The notes beneath the pieces were generated by a model, which saw only the letters and a list, made by a program, of their open reading frames with translations, was not told the DNA's origin and did not search any database. The translations under genes and the position numbers were made by a program. From positions 1-46,974 of the IMG/VR virus record IMGVR_UViG_3300020205_003247: a stretch of DNA of 46,974 nucleotides; one strand, 5' to 3'. The stretch is from a virus. Below are positions 18,801 through 25,620 of this stretch, in pieces (the first letter of the stretch is position 1; each line of letters starts with the position of its first letter).

Positions 18801-19387
18801 TCGGTAAACATAGACATTGCTTGACCTGCGGCAACAAAACGGTCAGTTGATGACTGCGTTCCACCAACATATTGAGGAGAAATTTGAACGGCGGCAAATT
18901 CTCTCTGAGCAGCCAAGAGTGTAGTGATAGCGACAAATGCAACACCAACCGCCGAAGCCATTGTGGACATCGCCGCTTTATACATTTTGATGAAGTATGT
19001 TCCTGCTTGAAAAGCCAAGGAAATTGCACCCAAAGCACCAGCCATTAATGGCAAGGAAATCATTGATAGTTTGTTAACCATCTTGAGGAGCGCACCGTAG
19101 GATGCGATTGCTTTGCCCGCGTCTCCACGGAAGTCAAAAACTTGTCCAGCGAAACCTGCGTAACGACCTTTTCCGCCACCGCTTCCTTTTACACCGGGCG
19201 CACGAGGACGTCTGTCATCATCGCCGCCTCCGCCTCCGCCACCGCCTCCTCCACGACGTTCTTTGTCGCGTTCACGGTTGTAGCGTTTCTGTGCGTTGGT
19301 TAAGCGTTCAAGGGCTTCACGGGTAGCCTCAATCGTCGCAATATCAGAGTTAACCTCTATATCAATTACTACGCGCTCGGCTGCCAT
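15809..19387 (-). CDS. Tail tape measure protein
   Basis: 1192 residues, the longest tail gene, placed right after the frameshifted chaperone as usual. The N terminus is helical (ATREALERLTNAQKRYNRER), followed by a poly-Gly/Asp tract and long amphipathic helices. Hydrophobic, membrane-like stretches occur at about residues 100-160 and 480-560. A Gly/Ala-rich region with many GAG/AGA repeats spans about residues 600-810 and is followed by charged helices. GGAG lies 11-14 bases before the ATG at 19387. At about 0.15 nm per residue the length would suggest a tail near 180 nm (rule-of-thumb inference). No peptidase or lysozyme motif was seen. Confidence 0.88.
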   Translation of the reverse strand: MAAERVVIDIEVNSDIATIEATREALERLTNAQKRYNRERDKERRGGGGGGGGGGDDDRRPRAPGVKGSGGGKGRYAGFAGQVFDFRGDAGKAIASYGALLKMVNKLSMISLPLMAGALGAISLAFQAGTYFIKMYKAAMSTMASAVGVAFVAITTLLAAQREFAAVQISPQYVGGTQSSTDRFVAAGQAMSMFTDSTELAVIGSKGLQSAFTTLSKVKPVTGETVGAFTTLTNITAGMGGDLEGNTKKLSDFLAKVQQSGSVAGASAEAKALGPDFEKILKEAGALGIKTSDEFIKAANEGKLGETFATKYAGTLDALNNTVMGRFKQATSAIKAQLTDLGGDYLSSTGGAIVRLQGIIQTTISRLAYVLNDFDAAGKMGSFMDMLQKGADKLIVVMTKYLGTTPGLFEFFGNSFNSIANAFDAMQDWMRQFQAAGTMINDYFFKPLFNALGQSFTDSMESLSNTISGNGPAIESFANGIAKALASIGKYGNEIRKLFITALPLLTLLLKVVELFFKGLGAFASAASSIAKTFAKLGPLGKIAGGLVSVVALYSLFTIATRFFKTLGAMFGKNMKSRVDINAGVVNVNGSTGLGGGGGGGGGAGGGGRGTGKFGKAKQMLGNAGYSVGGFASGLALTMGGSYLMGKGSEAGGYDSAGGTALKTAGIAGIGTGAALMAVPTTAVTAAGTLVSGGALTGLSATAAGAGAIAAPIAGAAAAYGIGSYSASKFNDDSVKSRMGAAGIGAAGGALSGAAAGAALTAWAGPGAAVGAIVGAGVGALIGGVTGYFKAGKQRKNIRKAAKGIAEEFGDSVEQAFEGGNVDDLFAARDKLMADQKKLVLEGGDSAYAQKALEKYNEQFTKLNTQIDNYTGTVAISEKFFGVGAESLNKLANAAGIDLKDKMLNFREILNLVGKTAEEKARLIKVAWSNIGSFAVSEATSYFDKQQAAREQSKLVDASELKLKGGATGIANQQDFLKNLINYNVSKFGDTGGLANAYTALESQLGEGGGLSGLSEDVKASLRGELKAAGADPAGVIKNVIATIGDTGLAQLLGGSAGVPSSVMGKDGKTIDPAKLNALAIETMTGPGGAYFLANLAKAQEASAFVTPKQMPGKDTASVFAQPGMQGAGAGALGVTAVPPASVVSPSYVNTTVNASVLDKATILQIEAAIAKGLRDAKERGSTASIPLSTRR
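17568..17612 (-). repeat. GGAGGC tandem tract encoding poly-Gly (tape measure)
   Basis: A run of near-perfect CCTCCG hexamer units on the + strand (GGAGGC on the coding strand) encodes a poly-Gly stretch in the tape measure at about residues 590-605. A shorter, less regular tract of the same kind lies at about 19221-19255. Such tracts expand and contract by slippage, which would change tape length slightly. The GGAGGC units are also Shine-Dalgarno-like inside the gene. Confidence 0.6.
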
Positions 19388-19441
19388 TTATCCGTCTCCG
19401 TTTTAAGGGTTAGGGAGTATGAGCGCTCCAGCAAAAACCGA

Positions 19442-19642
19442 CTACTTATTTCGTCGCATTTCCGCTTCCTGTTTTTCTCTATCCGTCTGTATAACTTTAG
19501 CACACGCAAGCCGAATAACCCATTCTTCATTAGTGCTATTCAACAGTTGTATGGGGTCAGTTTTGAAGAGGTCGCCAAGCCTTGCCGCAAGAACGATGCG
19601 GAAATCGTCCGTTAACTCTCGGAAGACCTCTTCGTAGGGTCC
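19442..19642 (-). CDS. Tail assembly chaperone, frameshift extension (gpT-like)
   Basis: The -1 frame downstream of the chaperone gene is open from about 19642 to TAG at 19442-19444 and encodes about 65 residues: YEEVFRELTDDFRIVLAARL, then LGDLFKTDPIQLLN, ending REKQEAEMRRNK. No ATG or GTG lies in its first 35 codons, so it is probably reached only by ribosomal frameshifting from 19612..20160. This is the standard gpG-gpGT arrangement directly before a tape measure gene. The fused product would span 20160 to 19442. Confidence 0.75.
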   Translation of the reverse strand, partial: GPYEEVFRELTDDFRIVLAARLGDLFKTDPIQLLNSTNEEWVIRLACAKVIQTDREKQEAEMRRNK

Positions 19643-20160
19643 ACTGCATCAACCGTATCTCCGTAGCCAGCCGCTTCAATGATTGCGACAGCCGCGGCTT
19701 CAACATGTGGTTCAAGACCAAAGAACGCCAAAACACAATCAGGATGAGGGCGATTTGTGTTTGTCATCGCCATAATTTCAGGCGAAGCAAAAGTTAGTTC
19801 AATTCCACCTTCGTCAACAACAACAACATCATTAACGAGGATTCCTGTAGTTGTAGCGGCAATCAAGTTCGCAGAGAATTTAATGGTATCCATTCCCGCT
19901 TTGCGTTCTTCACCAGCATTACGACGCCAAGCCTTTAGTTGGTTCTGCGAAATATTGGGAGAAATACGCACTTGAACGCCGGGTCGCTCAGGAACATTGA
20001 TATAAACATCAGGACGACGAACTTTGTCCTGAATGATTTTCTTCAGAGAATCAAGAACATTATCGTTGTCACGAATGTCGTCGTTATAGGAGGTTCGTGG
20101 AGCAATGGTCGGAGAATCCGTAAGTCCACTGTCTTCTGAGTTGAAATGGATATTTGTCAT
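19612..20160 (-). CDS. Tail assembly chaperone (gpG-like)
   Basis: 182 residues beginning MTNIHFNSEDSGLTDSPT. It contains VYINVPERPGVQVRISP and a helical C-terminal part (EVMAMTNTNR-type: ASPEIMAMTNTNRPHPDCVLAFFGLEPHVEAAAVA is the region at about residues 127-161). It lies between the tail tube and the tape measure, as chaperones do. The stop at 19612 is followed by an open -1 frame that looks like the gpT-type extension. Chaperones of this type coat the tape measure during tail assembly. Confidence 0.75.
   Translation of the reverse strand: MTNIHFNSEDSGLTDSPTIAPRTSYNDDIRDNDNVLDSLKKIIQDKVRRPDVYINVPERPGVQVRISPNISQNQLKAWRRNAGEERKAGMDTIKFSANLIAATTTGILVNDVVVVDEGGIELTFASPEIMAMTNTNRPHPDCVLAFFGLEPHVEAAAVAIIEAAGYGDTVDAVDPTKRSSES
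19631..19642 (-). other. Likely -1 ribosomal frameshift site
   Basis: The last 13 in-frame codons before the short stop hold the coding-strand sequence GGACCCTACGAA (19642 to 19631). Slipping one base back changes the P-site codon CCT to CCC, both Pro and readable by one tRNA, and joins the chaperone to the long -1 frame. The shift window is bounded by a -1 frame TGA upstream and the zero-frame TAA downstream. The slip site is not a textbook X-XXY-YYZ heptamer, so the exact point is uncertain. Confidence 0.5.
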
Positions 20161-20189
20161 ATCCGAAACACTAACACGACAGCAATATC

Positions 20190-20218
20190 AAAAATGCAAC
20201 CCTGCAAAATAGGGTTTT
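20190..20218 (-). terminator. Terminator-like hairpin after tail tube
   Basis: On the - strand AACCCT (20216-20211), a 7-base loop and AGGGTT (20203-20198) form a perfect 6-bp stem, followed two to three bases later by ATTTTT. It lies in the only gap of this stretch, between the tube stop (20229) and the chaperone start (20160). It could reduce read-through so that sheath and tube are made in excess over chaperone and tape measure. Confidence 0.55.
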
Positions 20219-20228
20219 ATAACAGAAG

Positions 20229-20705
20229 TTATTGAGGAGTGTTGCCTACGGAGACAGTTGAAACACTGAATGTGAGAGCAAAAGTAGCAGGGGTTCCTGA
20301 GGTTGCGTCACCATCTGGCTCAGTCAAACCAACAAGCAATGCCTTTGTGTATTGACGGTCAGCACCCGGCACGGCGATGTCACAGTCAAAAACATGGACA
20401 TCGATGTCGTAGCGTACGCGACCGACCACTTGGCGCAAAGCCTGAATCTTCTGCATGAAAGCCGAATCAGTAGAAACATAACCAGTCAAGGTAATGTCAC
20501 CAATTTCCATTGGAGCACAAAGCGTTTCCGAGAACAAGTCGCCACCGTGGTAAACCTTTTCTACCGAAGCAGTAATTTCTCCACCAGAGATCTGTGTGAA
20601 ATAGTCTGGGAAAGTAGGAAGGTTTGAAGTGGTGTCGGTTGGCGTAATCTTGCCAACGATTTGTCGTTGGGTGGCAAGATTCTTGAAAAGTGTTGGACGA
20701 GCCAT
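20229..20705 (-). CDS. Tail tube protein
   Basis: 158 residues. It contains DYFTQISGGEITASVEKVYHGG, ISGxSG-like strands and EIGDITLTGYVSTDSAFMQK, ending in a beta pair ATFALTFSVSTVSV. Size, the GEITASVEKV...GGDLF pattern and position directly after the sheath fit contractile-tail tube proteins. The ATG at 20705 has a strong GGAGG six bases upstream. A terminator-like hairpin follows, consistent with separate high expression. Confidence 0.8.
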   Translation of the reverse strand: MARPTLFKNLATQRQIVGKITPTDTTSNLPTFPDYFTQISGGEITASVEKVYHGGDLFSETLCAPMEIGDITLTGYVSTDSAFMQKIQALRQVVGRVRYDIDVHVFDCDIAVPGADRQYTKALLVGLTEPDGDATSGTPATFALTFSVSTVSVGNTPQ

Positions 20706-20716
20706 TTATTCCTCCG

Positions 20717-22183
20717 TTATGCCAAAGCAGTTGTTAGATTTGACTTGATAAGATCAACTTCGATTTTGTCACCAACAGTTGAGGTGCGGACACCAATTCG
20801 TGCCTGTACCGTTCCTGTTTCAAGCGTGGCAACAGGGTTCAATGAAGCGTCGCACTTGATTGTGTATCCGTAGTCAATACGGCGACCAGTTGCGTCAAAT
20901 CCTTCGTAGAAACCGCCATTAACGCGAATTGGCTCAAGAACTGATTGAATTGAGTTGATGATGTTTGCGAACAGTGTTGAACGACCATCAATTGTTGAGA
21001 ACACGAGGTCTTCCAAACGTTTGTTTGACTCAACAACAATGTAGTTGATTGTGTCACGAATGGTGATGAAGCGCCATTGTGCGACAACGGTTGAGTGTGA
21101 GCGAGCACCATAGATGCGTACACGACCATTGATTAGACGAATTGGGTTCACATAAGCCGCATCCATCAAATCGCCTTCTGAGCGACTTACTGGAAGAGTT
21201 AAACCTGAAACAAACTTTGCTTCTGATGCAATTCCTGCGAAAGCCTTCCATGGACCGACTGCGTTATGTGTGCGTGAGCGAACAGCCGCTACATATGCTT
21301 CTGGTGGGATGTCCACAGTTACGGAACCGTTAGGAATTTGTACCCAAGGATGGTAAAAAGCCATGTATTCGTGTGATGTTGTTCCTGTGTAGCCAGTTGA
21401 GGCTGAACGAGCATCCGAGAGGCTTGCAGTTGAAACGAAACCACACAAGGCGATTCGGTTGTTTGAAGCGGCATGTGTGCGAAGCGCATCATAGAGAGCA
21501 GAGTCACTAGAGCCTGTTGCAACACCCGGTGCGGCTACAGCGCCAGCGCCAAGTTCTTCAGTAAACAAACTGATTGCGCTGATGAAGTCTGATTTCGCAA
21601 CAGTTCCATCTGAACCGTTTGAAGGCGATGTCGCGGCGGCTGTTGCTAACAGTTGTGATGCAACTGCCGATGCTGTCAATGCCGCTGTGAAGTAAAGTTT
21701 TGCTGTTGCGCTTGCGTTAACTGCGGTGATGCATTCGGTGAGATTTGCGTAACCAGTTCCTGAGAAAACTGTAGTTCCGCTGTAAGTAACAAGCAAATCA
21801 AATGTTGTGGTGTTGTTTGTTGCAGTGAATGCAAGGCTATTTGCCCAAACACCTTTGCCGGTGGCGGTGAAAGTAATTCCAGGACCCGTTGATGTTGCTG
21901 TGGTGAGTGCTTTTGTTCCAACGACACCAGCAGCAGCGGTTACGCGGACGAAATATGCGTTCACTCCGCCTTCTTCAAAGAATGTTTTCATTGAATACCA
22001 CGAGTAAGAGCCCGTTACGTGAGCACCAAACTTTGTTTCAAAATCCTCAAGCGAAGTAACTTGCGTTGCCAAGGTGTTGGTTCCACGCTCAGAAGTCCCA
22101 AGAAGGAAGAACGTTGCCGCTGGGGCTGTTCCAGTATTGATTGCGCCTGTGCGAACTGCGGTTGTAATTGTTACGCCAGCCAT
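20717..22183 (-). CDS. Tail sheath protein
   Basis: 488 residues. The N terminus (VTITTAVRTGAINTGTAPAATFF, then LLGTSERGTN, SLEDFETKFG and GGVNAYFVRV) is a classic sheath start. The C-terminal half has VDIPPEAYVAAVRSRTHN, NPIRLINGRVRIYGARS, FITIRDTINYIVVESNKRLE and FEGFDATGRRIDYGYTIKCD-like ending, which match the conserved contractile core. The strong ribosome site GGAGGGTGCTAG precedes the ATG at 22183. It is the clearest marker that the phage is a myovirus. Confidence 0.95.
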   Translation of the reverse strand: MAGVTITTAVRTGAINTGTAPAATFFLLGTSERGTNTLATQVTSLEDFETKFGAHVTGSYSWYSMKTFFEEGGVNAYFVRVTAAAGVVGTKALTTATSTGPGITFTATGKGVWANSLAFTATNNTTTFDLLVTYSGTTVFSGTGYANLTECITAVNASATAKLYFTAALTASAVASQLLATAAATSPSNGSDGTVAKSDFISAISLFTEELGAGAVAAPGVATGSSDSALYDALRTHAASNNRIALCGFVSTASLSDARSASTGYTGTTSHEYMAFYHPWVQIPNGSVTVDIPPEAYVAAVRSRTHNAVGPWKAFAGIASEAKFVSGLTLPVSRSEGDLMDAAYVNPIRLINGRVRIYGARSHSTVVAQWRFITIRDTINYIVVESNKRLEDLVFSTIDGRSTLFANIINSIQSVLEPIRVNGGFYEGFDATGRRIDYGYTIKCDASLNPVATLETGTVQARIGVRTSTVGDKIEVDLIKSNLTTALA

Positions 22184-22205
22184 CTAGCACCCTCCATTTG
22201 GGTCG

Positions 22206-22230
22206 AAGAAATTTCTTTAAAACGAGTATA
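22206..22230 (-). promoter_or_regulatory. Palindrome and possible -10 upstream of sheath
   Basis: The 53-base gap before the sheath holds a perfect 12-bp palindrome AAGAAATTTCTT (22206-22217) and a TATACT box on the - strand (22230-22225). A good -35 at normal spacing is not obvious, so a promoter is only suggested. The placement upstream of the sheath/tube pair, with the hairpin after the tube, would make a separate high-output unit. Confidence 0.25.
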
Positions 22231-22236
22231 CATTAC

Positions 22237-22608
22237 TTAAACAGTCTCAACTGAAACATCATTAGTTGACGGCTCAATTTTGCTGTCATCATTTTTATTA
22301 ACTGTATCATCCGCAACAGGTTGATCTTCTGTGCTGGTGGATAACTGGTTCGTTACGGTTGAAAATCGCTTTTTTTTTGCGTTTTCGGCAGGTGTGACGG
22401 TTTCTGAAGGACTCATAGTGGTTTCCCCCTCAACAAGGACAAGTAAACCTTTTTCAATTAAAGAAATAATCTCAGGGGTCTCTTCAACCCAAGCGGTTGT
22501 TTCACCTGTCAAAAGGTGACCTTCAGTACTCACATCCAGGTATCCCTTTGTGGCATTCCATACTTTTAGCAAGCCGTGCGCATTTGCTCCGTCATAAATT
22601 GGTTCCAT
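22237..22608 (-). CDS. Hypothetical protein between neck and sheath
   Basis: 123 residues. The N-terminal half is a compact region (LKVWNATKGYLDVSTEGHL, then WVEETPEIISLIEKGLLVLVEG); the C-terminal half is acidic and Ser/Thr-rich, probably disordered (VNKNDDSKIEPSTNDVS). It starts at 22608 in a TAATG overlap with the neck gene. I do not recognise a family; position suggests a head-tail joining or sheath-terminator accessory protein. Confidence 0.5.
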   Translation of the reverse strand: MEPIYDGANAHGLLKVWNATKGYLDVSTEGHLLTGETTAWVEETPEIISLIEKGLLVLVEGETTMSPSETVTPAENAKKKRFSTVTNQLSTSTEDQPVADDTVNKNDDSKIEPSTNDVSVETV

Positions 22609-23219
22609 TAGTATTCCTCCGTCGTACTGCGCATGTTGTAATTCTCGATGTCATAGCCAGTTATGGCGGCGACCTGATCTCGGTATATAACTTCGTTCAA
22701 TACTAAATCATAGCCTATATATGCCCCTGCTAATACGCGGTCGCCTTTTATTAGTGTTAGGTCAGAAAACTCTTCACGGATTGACGATTCATCAATATTC
22801 ATGTCGGCGTCATATGTGCTGTCATACCTTGTCAGACAAGGTCTATCCATTAGTGCCGAACGGACAACTGTCGTCAACCTATCTCGCATAAGTGTGACCG
22901 CTTCAGAGCCTTCCGTTTTTGTCCAAATATAAGTTCTCATGCTGTATGTCACGCGATAGAGAGGGTCACCCTGTCTGCCTTGCATCATCCGTTCAAACGG
23001 AGAAGTTGCGATGCAGACCGTAATAATTGTCGGCCAGTGATCAAGAGCAATTGGCTCATAAGTCAAGAAAAATTCAGGCGTTGGGAGTTCAGATGAATCA
23101 AGATTCCAACCAGAACGATAACGATTTATCCTGCTAGGTAAATCACCAGTCAGATATTGGTTTACATAGTATTTAGCCCATTGAGCGCCATGCATGAGGT
23201 CAGTTACTGGTGTAGCCAC
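22608..23219 (-). CDS. Neck / tail terminator-like protein
   Basis: 203 residues. It begins MATPVTDLMHGAQWAKYYVNQ and includes LDHWPTIITVCIA, DPLYRVTYSMRTYIWTK and a helix rich in LMRDRLTTVVRSALMD. The alternation of strands with one long helix and the place between the gp10-like completion protein and the sheath fit tail terminator or head-tail joining proteins of myophages. No enzymatic motif is visible. Confidence 0.6.
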   Translation of the reverse strand: MATPVTDLMHGAQWAKYYVNQYLTGDLPSRINRYRSGWNLDSSELPTPEFFLTYEPIALDHWPTIITVCIATSPFERMMQGRQGDPLYRVTYSMRTYIWTKTEGSEAVTLMRDRLTTVVRSALMDRPCLTRYDSTYDADMNIDESSIREEFSDLTLIKGDRVLAGAYIGYDLVLNEVIYRDQVAAITGYDIENYNMRSTTEEY

Positions 23220-23228
23220 AATTAGTCC

Positions 23229-23696
23229 TTAAATGCCCAAACTACCATTGACAACATGTCTTGCAGACAATAGGGCTAAACGCTCAGCAAAACCAGCAGG
23301 CTCATAGACAAGTTTACGCTTTGCCATCTTTGTCGTTCCGTACTGATGAAATTTTGCATACTCAACATCTGTGCCAAAAGTTGCTTTTTTGAAACCAATG
23401 GAGTTAGCAGGACCATTAAGACTGCGCAGGGAATTAAAAAGTTTTCCGCTTCTTACCATTGTTGGTCTGCCGGGGAAGTTAACCGCTTTCCAAGCCGAAT
23501 ATGTAGGACTCAAGGGAGACCAACCTCCAACGGGAAGACCATTTGAAGTGAAGTTTGCAGCGTTCATTAAGCCGAGTTCTCTTTTAGCCCACCTAAATAC
23601 AGGTTTAAAATCCGTAGAACGGCGTTCCATGCTTTTCATTAACTTGATTGCGCGTCGAGCGTCAACCTTTATTGTTATTTTTAAGTTAGAAGCCAT
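23229..23696 (-). CDS. Tail completion protein (HK97 gp10 / Mu gpG-like)
   Basis: 155 residues. The N terminus is a basic helix (VDARRAIKLMKSMERRSTDF) followed by KRELGLMNAANFTSNGLPVG, SPLSPTYSAWK and RSGKLFNSLRS. The C-terminal part has FGTDVEYAKFHQYGT and VYEPAGFAERLA. WSPLSPTYSAWK...RSGxLxxSL...YAxFHQxGT is the motif series of phage virion morphogenesis/gp10 proteins. It sits next to a gp6-like connector, as in HK97. Confidence 0.85.
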   Translation of the reverse strand: MASNLKITIKVDARRAIKLMKSMERRSTDFKPVFRWAKRELGLMNAANFTSNGLPVGGWSPLSPTYSAWKAVNFPGRPTMVRSGKLFNSLRSLNGPANSIGFKKATFGTDVEYAKFHQYGTTKMAKRKLVYEPAGFAERLALLSARHVVNGSLGI

Positions 23697-23699
23697 CGG

Positions 23700-24575
23700 C
23701 TAGGAAATCCTATTTCTGCGATAACGCTTAACAGCATTCAGTTCTTTTTCCAAAAACCCTGTTTCCATTAACGCAACTTCACGGGCACCCAAGTCTTTGA
23801 TTCCAACAACATCGTCGTGCATGTTCTGAACTTCACGAGCAGCCGCTCTGAGAATCATGAGTTTAAACATTGGCGTATTGCCACCAGCAAGACCTGCGGT
23901 GTAGGTGACATTCAGAATGTCATTAGCGAAGCCACGGTAAAAGTCAATTCCAAACTTTCTTACGGTGTAATCAACGCCCGATGCAACTGCCGTTCCAGTT
24001 TGCGCAAAAGTACCCGCAGTGAGACCGCTCTGAGTCACTGTAAAAGTATTAGTGGCAACAGAAGTAATTACATTTGAGTAAAGATTCAAAGCAGAAGTGC
24101 TCAAACCGCTGACCGCAATACTCTGTCCAACAGTAAAGCCATGGTTGGTAGCCGTGTATGTGACAGTTGTTCCAGCGACAGTTACCGAAGTAACCGATGC
24201 TGTCCTTTTAATTGCTTCCCCAAGAACCTTGTTGGTCTCAGACATATTCGTAACACTGACGCTCTGCACGGAAACAACTGGAGAGTTATTGAAATAAACC
24301 GTTGGAGGGGGTGTTCCGTAAGTGATGAGCCCAACAGGGTCTACGTCTGAAGCCTGATAGAAATCATTGAAAATAGTTGAGCCCATAGGAAGACCAGTGT
24401 GGTCTGATTCGAGGACATATTTTTCCGTAAATGAAGCAACCTCTATGGGGCGTCGAAGAAATGTTTCAAGTTCGCTTTGAAGTCCGTCAATAACAAATTG
24501 AGCAGCGTCTTCTTGTCTGTTGGAAAAACTAATGTCCATGTAAGTCTTTAGGTCGGAAACCGTCACCAAAGCCAT
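23700..24575 (-). CDS. Head-tail connector (gp6-like) with extra beta domain
   Basis: 291 residues. The N terminus is typical of connector proteins: MALVTVSDLKTYMDISF, AQFVIDGLQSELETFLRRPI. The core resumes near the C terminus with FANDILNVTYTAGLAGG and a helical MLILRAAREV-like end (MLKLMILRAAAREVQNM in outline). About 70 residues (roughly 135-205) are inserted between these parts and contain TATNHGFTVGQSIAVSGL and NTFTVTQSG, a small beta module that also occurs in baseplate J (12363..12480 region). The insertion may be a surface decoration. Confidence 0.8.
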   Translation of the reverse strand: MALVTVSDLKTYMDISFSNRQEDAAQFVIDGLQSELETFLRRPIEVASFTEKYVLESDHTGLPMGSTIFNDFYQASDVDPVGLITYGTPPPTVYFNNSPVVSVQSVSVTNMSETNKVLGEAIKRTASVTSVTVAGTTVTYTATNHGFTVGQSIAVSGLSTSALNLYSNVITSVATNTFTVTQSGLTAGTFAQTGTAVASGVDYTVRKFGIDFYRGFANDILNVTYTAGLAGGNTPMFKLMILRAAAREVQNMHDDVVGIKDLGAREVALMETGFLEKELNAVKRYRRNRIS

Positions 24576-24588
24576 TGGCTACCTCCGA

Positions 24589-24999
24589 TTATCGATTAGG
24601 ACGAGAACGACGTCTTTCGAGTCTGTTGGCGAGACCTCTCGCGGCGCGGGCAAGAGCCCCACGAACACCACCACGACGAGAATTACCGCCAGTACTGCGA
24701 GGAGTTACCGTACGAGGATTACCTGCATTACGACCTGCACGACCTGCGCCTCTTGCTGTTCGCTCTGCGGCGCGTCCACGACGGGCTGCGTTACCTGCAC
24801 CCGCTACAGCGCCACGGCGTTGCCGTCTAGCGGCGTTAAGTTCAGCCTGACGGCGACGATAGTAGCGAGCATTTCCCGGAACATTCCGACCACCTTGACG
24901 GCGATTACGGCGAACAAAACGAGCACGTCGGACAACATCACCAGCAGTATCCACATCTGTGCGGAATTCAACATCTTCAGTCGTTCTTGGTCGTGGCAT
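24589..24999 (-). CDS. Arginine-rich, lysine-free protein
   Basis: 136 residues, about 39 of them Arg and none Lys; Gly and Ala make up most of the rest (RRGRAAERTARGAGR-like). No globular motif is visible beyond a short acidic start (MPRPRTTEDVEFRTDVDTA). AGGAG lies eight bases before the ATG at 24999. Local GC is well above its neighbours. Extreme Arg content suggests binding of DNA or RNA, like protamine-like or core proteins of virions, or a scaffold-interacting peptide. Its place next to the gp6-like connector hints at a virion role (inference). Confidence 0.65.
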   Translation of the reverse strand: MPRPRTTEDVEFRTDVDTAGDVVRRARFVRRNRRQGGRNVPGNARYYRRRQAELNAARRQRRGAVAGAGNAARRGRAAERTARGAGRAGRNAGNPRTVTPRSTGGNSRRGGVRGALARAARGLANRLERRRSRPNR

Positions 25000-25057
25000 C
25001 AGTAATCTCCTGAAAGGGGTACTTGGAATTTTACCACATACTGACTATTTGTATTCC

Positions 25058-25606
25058 CTAACGGTCGGCGTTTGGAGGGCGTTCAATCAGAACAGTGTCC
25101 TCAACAATGGGTTTTGGTACCTCAATCGGAACCCAAGCACGAGAATATTCGTATTTCTGCCAGTTTTTCTTCTTCAAAAGACCATCCGACATAAGCAAAT
25201 CAATCTCATCGTCATGCATCAGAAATAGATTGCCCAAATCGTCTTCCTCGTATTTGCCTGATGCGACAATTCTCTTTACTAATTTACTTAGACCATATGA
25301 ATTAACAGAGCCACGCGCTCTATTTAGGCGGACATGCATCACCATTGCTTCAATTTCGTCAACATCTTGATAAATGACGGGAATCTTGTCGCCGTACTTT
25401 TTTAAGAACTTTTCGTCATCTATTGATATTAAATATCTCTGATAGCCGTCAATAATTGTTTTATCTGAAAGCCTGACAACTAATGGCTGTAACCAACCAT
25501 GCTCAATCAGGGAAAGTTTAAGAAGCATTTTGTCTGGTCTTAAAATGCTCGTAGAACCCCACTTAGGGATTTTTAGGACTTTGTTTTTAACCTCAGTTAG
25601 TTCCAT
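25058..25606 (-). CDS. ParB-like nuclease-fold protein (IbrB-like)
   Basis: 182 residues. It carries a ParB/Srx-type domain: ILRPDKMLLKLSLIEHGWL, QPLVVR, TIIDGYQRYLIS (equivalent to the GERR-type motif), then KIPVIYQDVDEIEAMVMHVR and a helical NRARGSVNSYGLSKLV. The gene partners directly with the PAPS-reductase-like gene upstream (14 bases apart), the IbrA-IbrB pairing seen in phages and genomic islands. GAGGAG lies six bases before the ATG at 25606. The role of such pairs is uncertain; transcription control and DNA modification have both been considered. Confidence 0.8.
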   Translation of the reverse strand: MELTEVKNKVLKIPKWGSTSILRPDKMLLKLSLIEHGWLQPLVVRLSDKTIIDGYQRYLISIDDEKFLKKYGDKIPVIYQDVDEIEAMVMHVRLNRARGSVNSYGLSKLVKRIVASGKYEEDDLGNLFLMHDDEIDLLMSDGLLKKKNWQKYEYSRAWVPIEVPKPIVEDTVLIERPPNADR

Positions 25607-25620
25607 GAATTCTCCTCATG

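Noticed and set aside
17560-19260. GGAGG-like repeats in the tape measure as internal ribosome sites
   Set aside because: They are codons for poly-Gly in frame and have no start codon at useful spacing with a downstream frame.
24575-24850. A 91-codon + strand frame opposite the Arg-rich gene (Pro/Arg/Ala-rich)
   Set aside because: Its composition is the mirror of the Arg-rich gene on the other strand, it has no ribosome site and it runs against the neighbouring genes.
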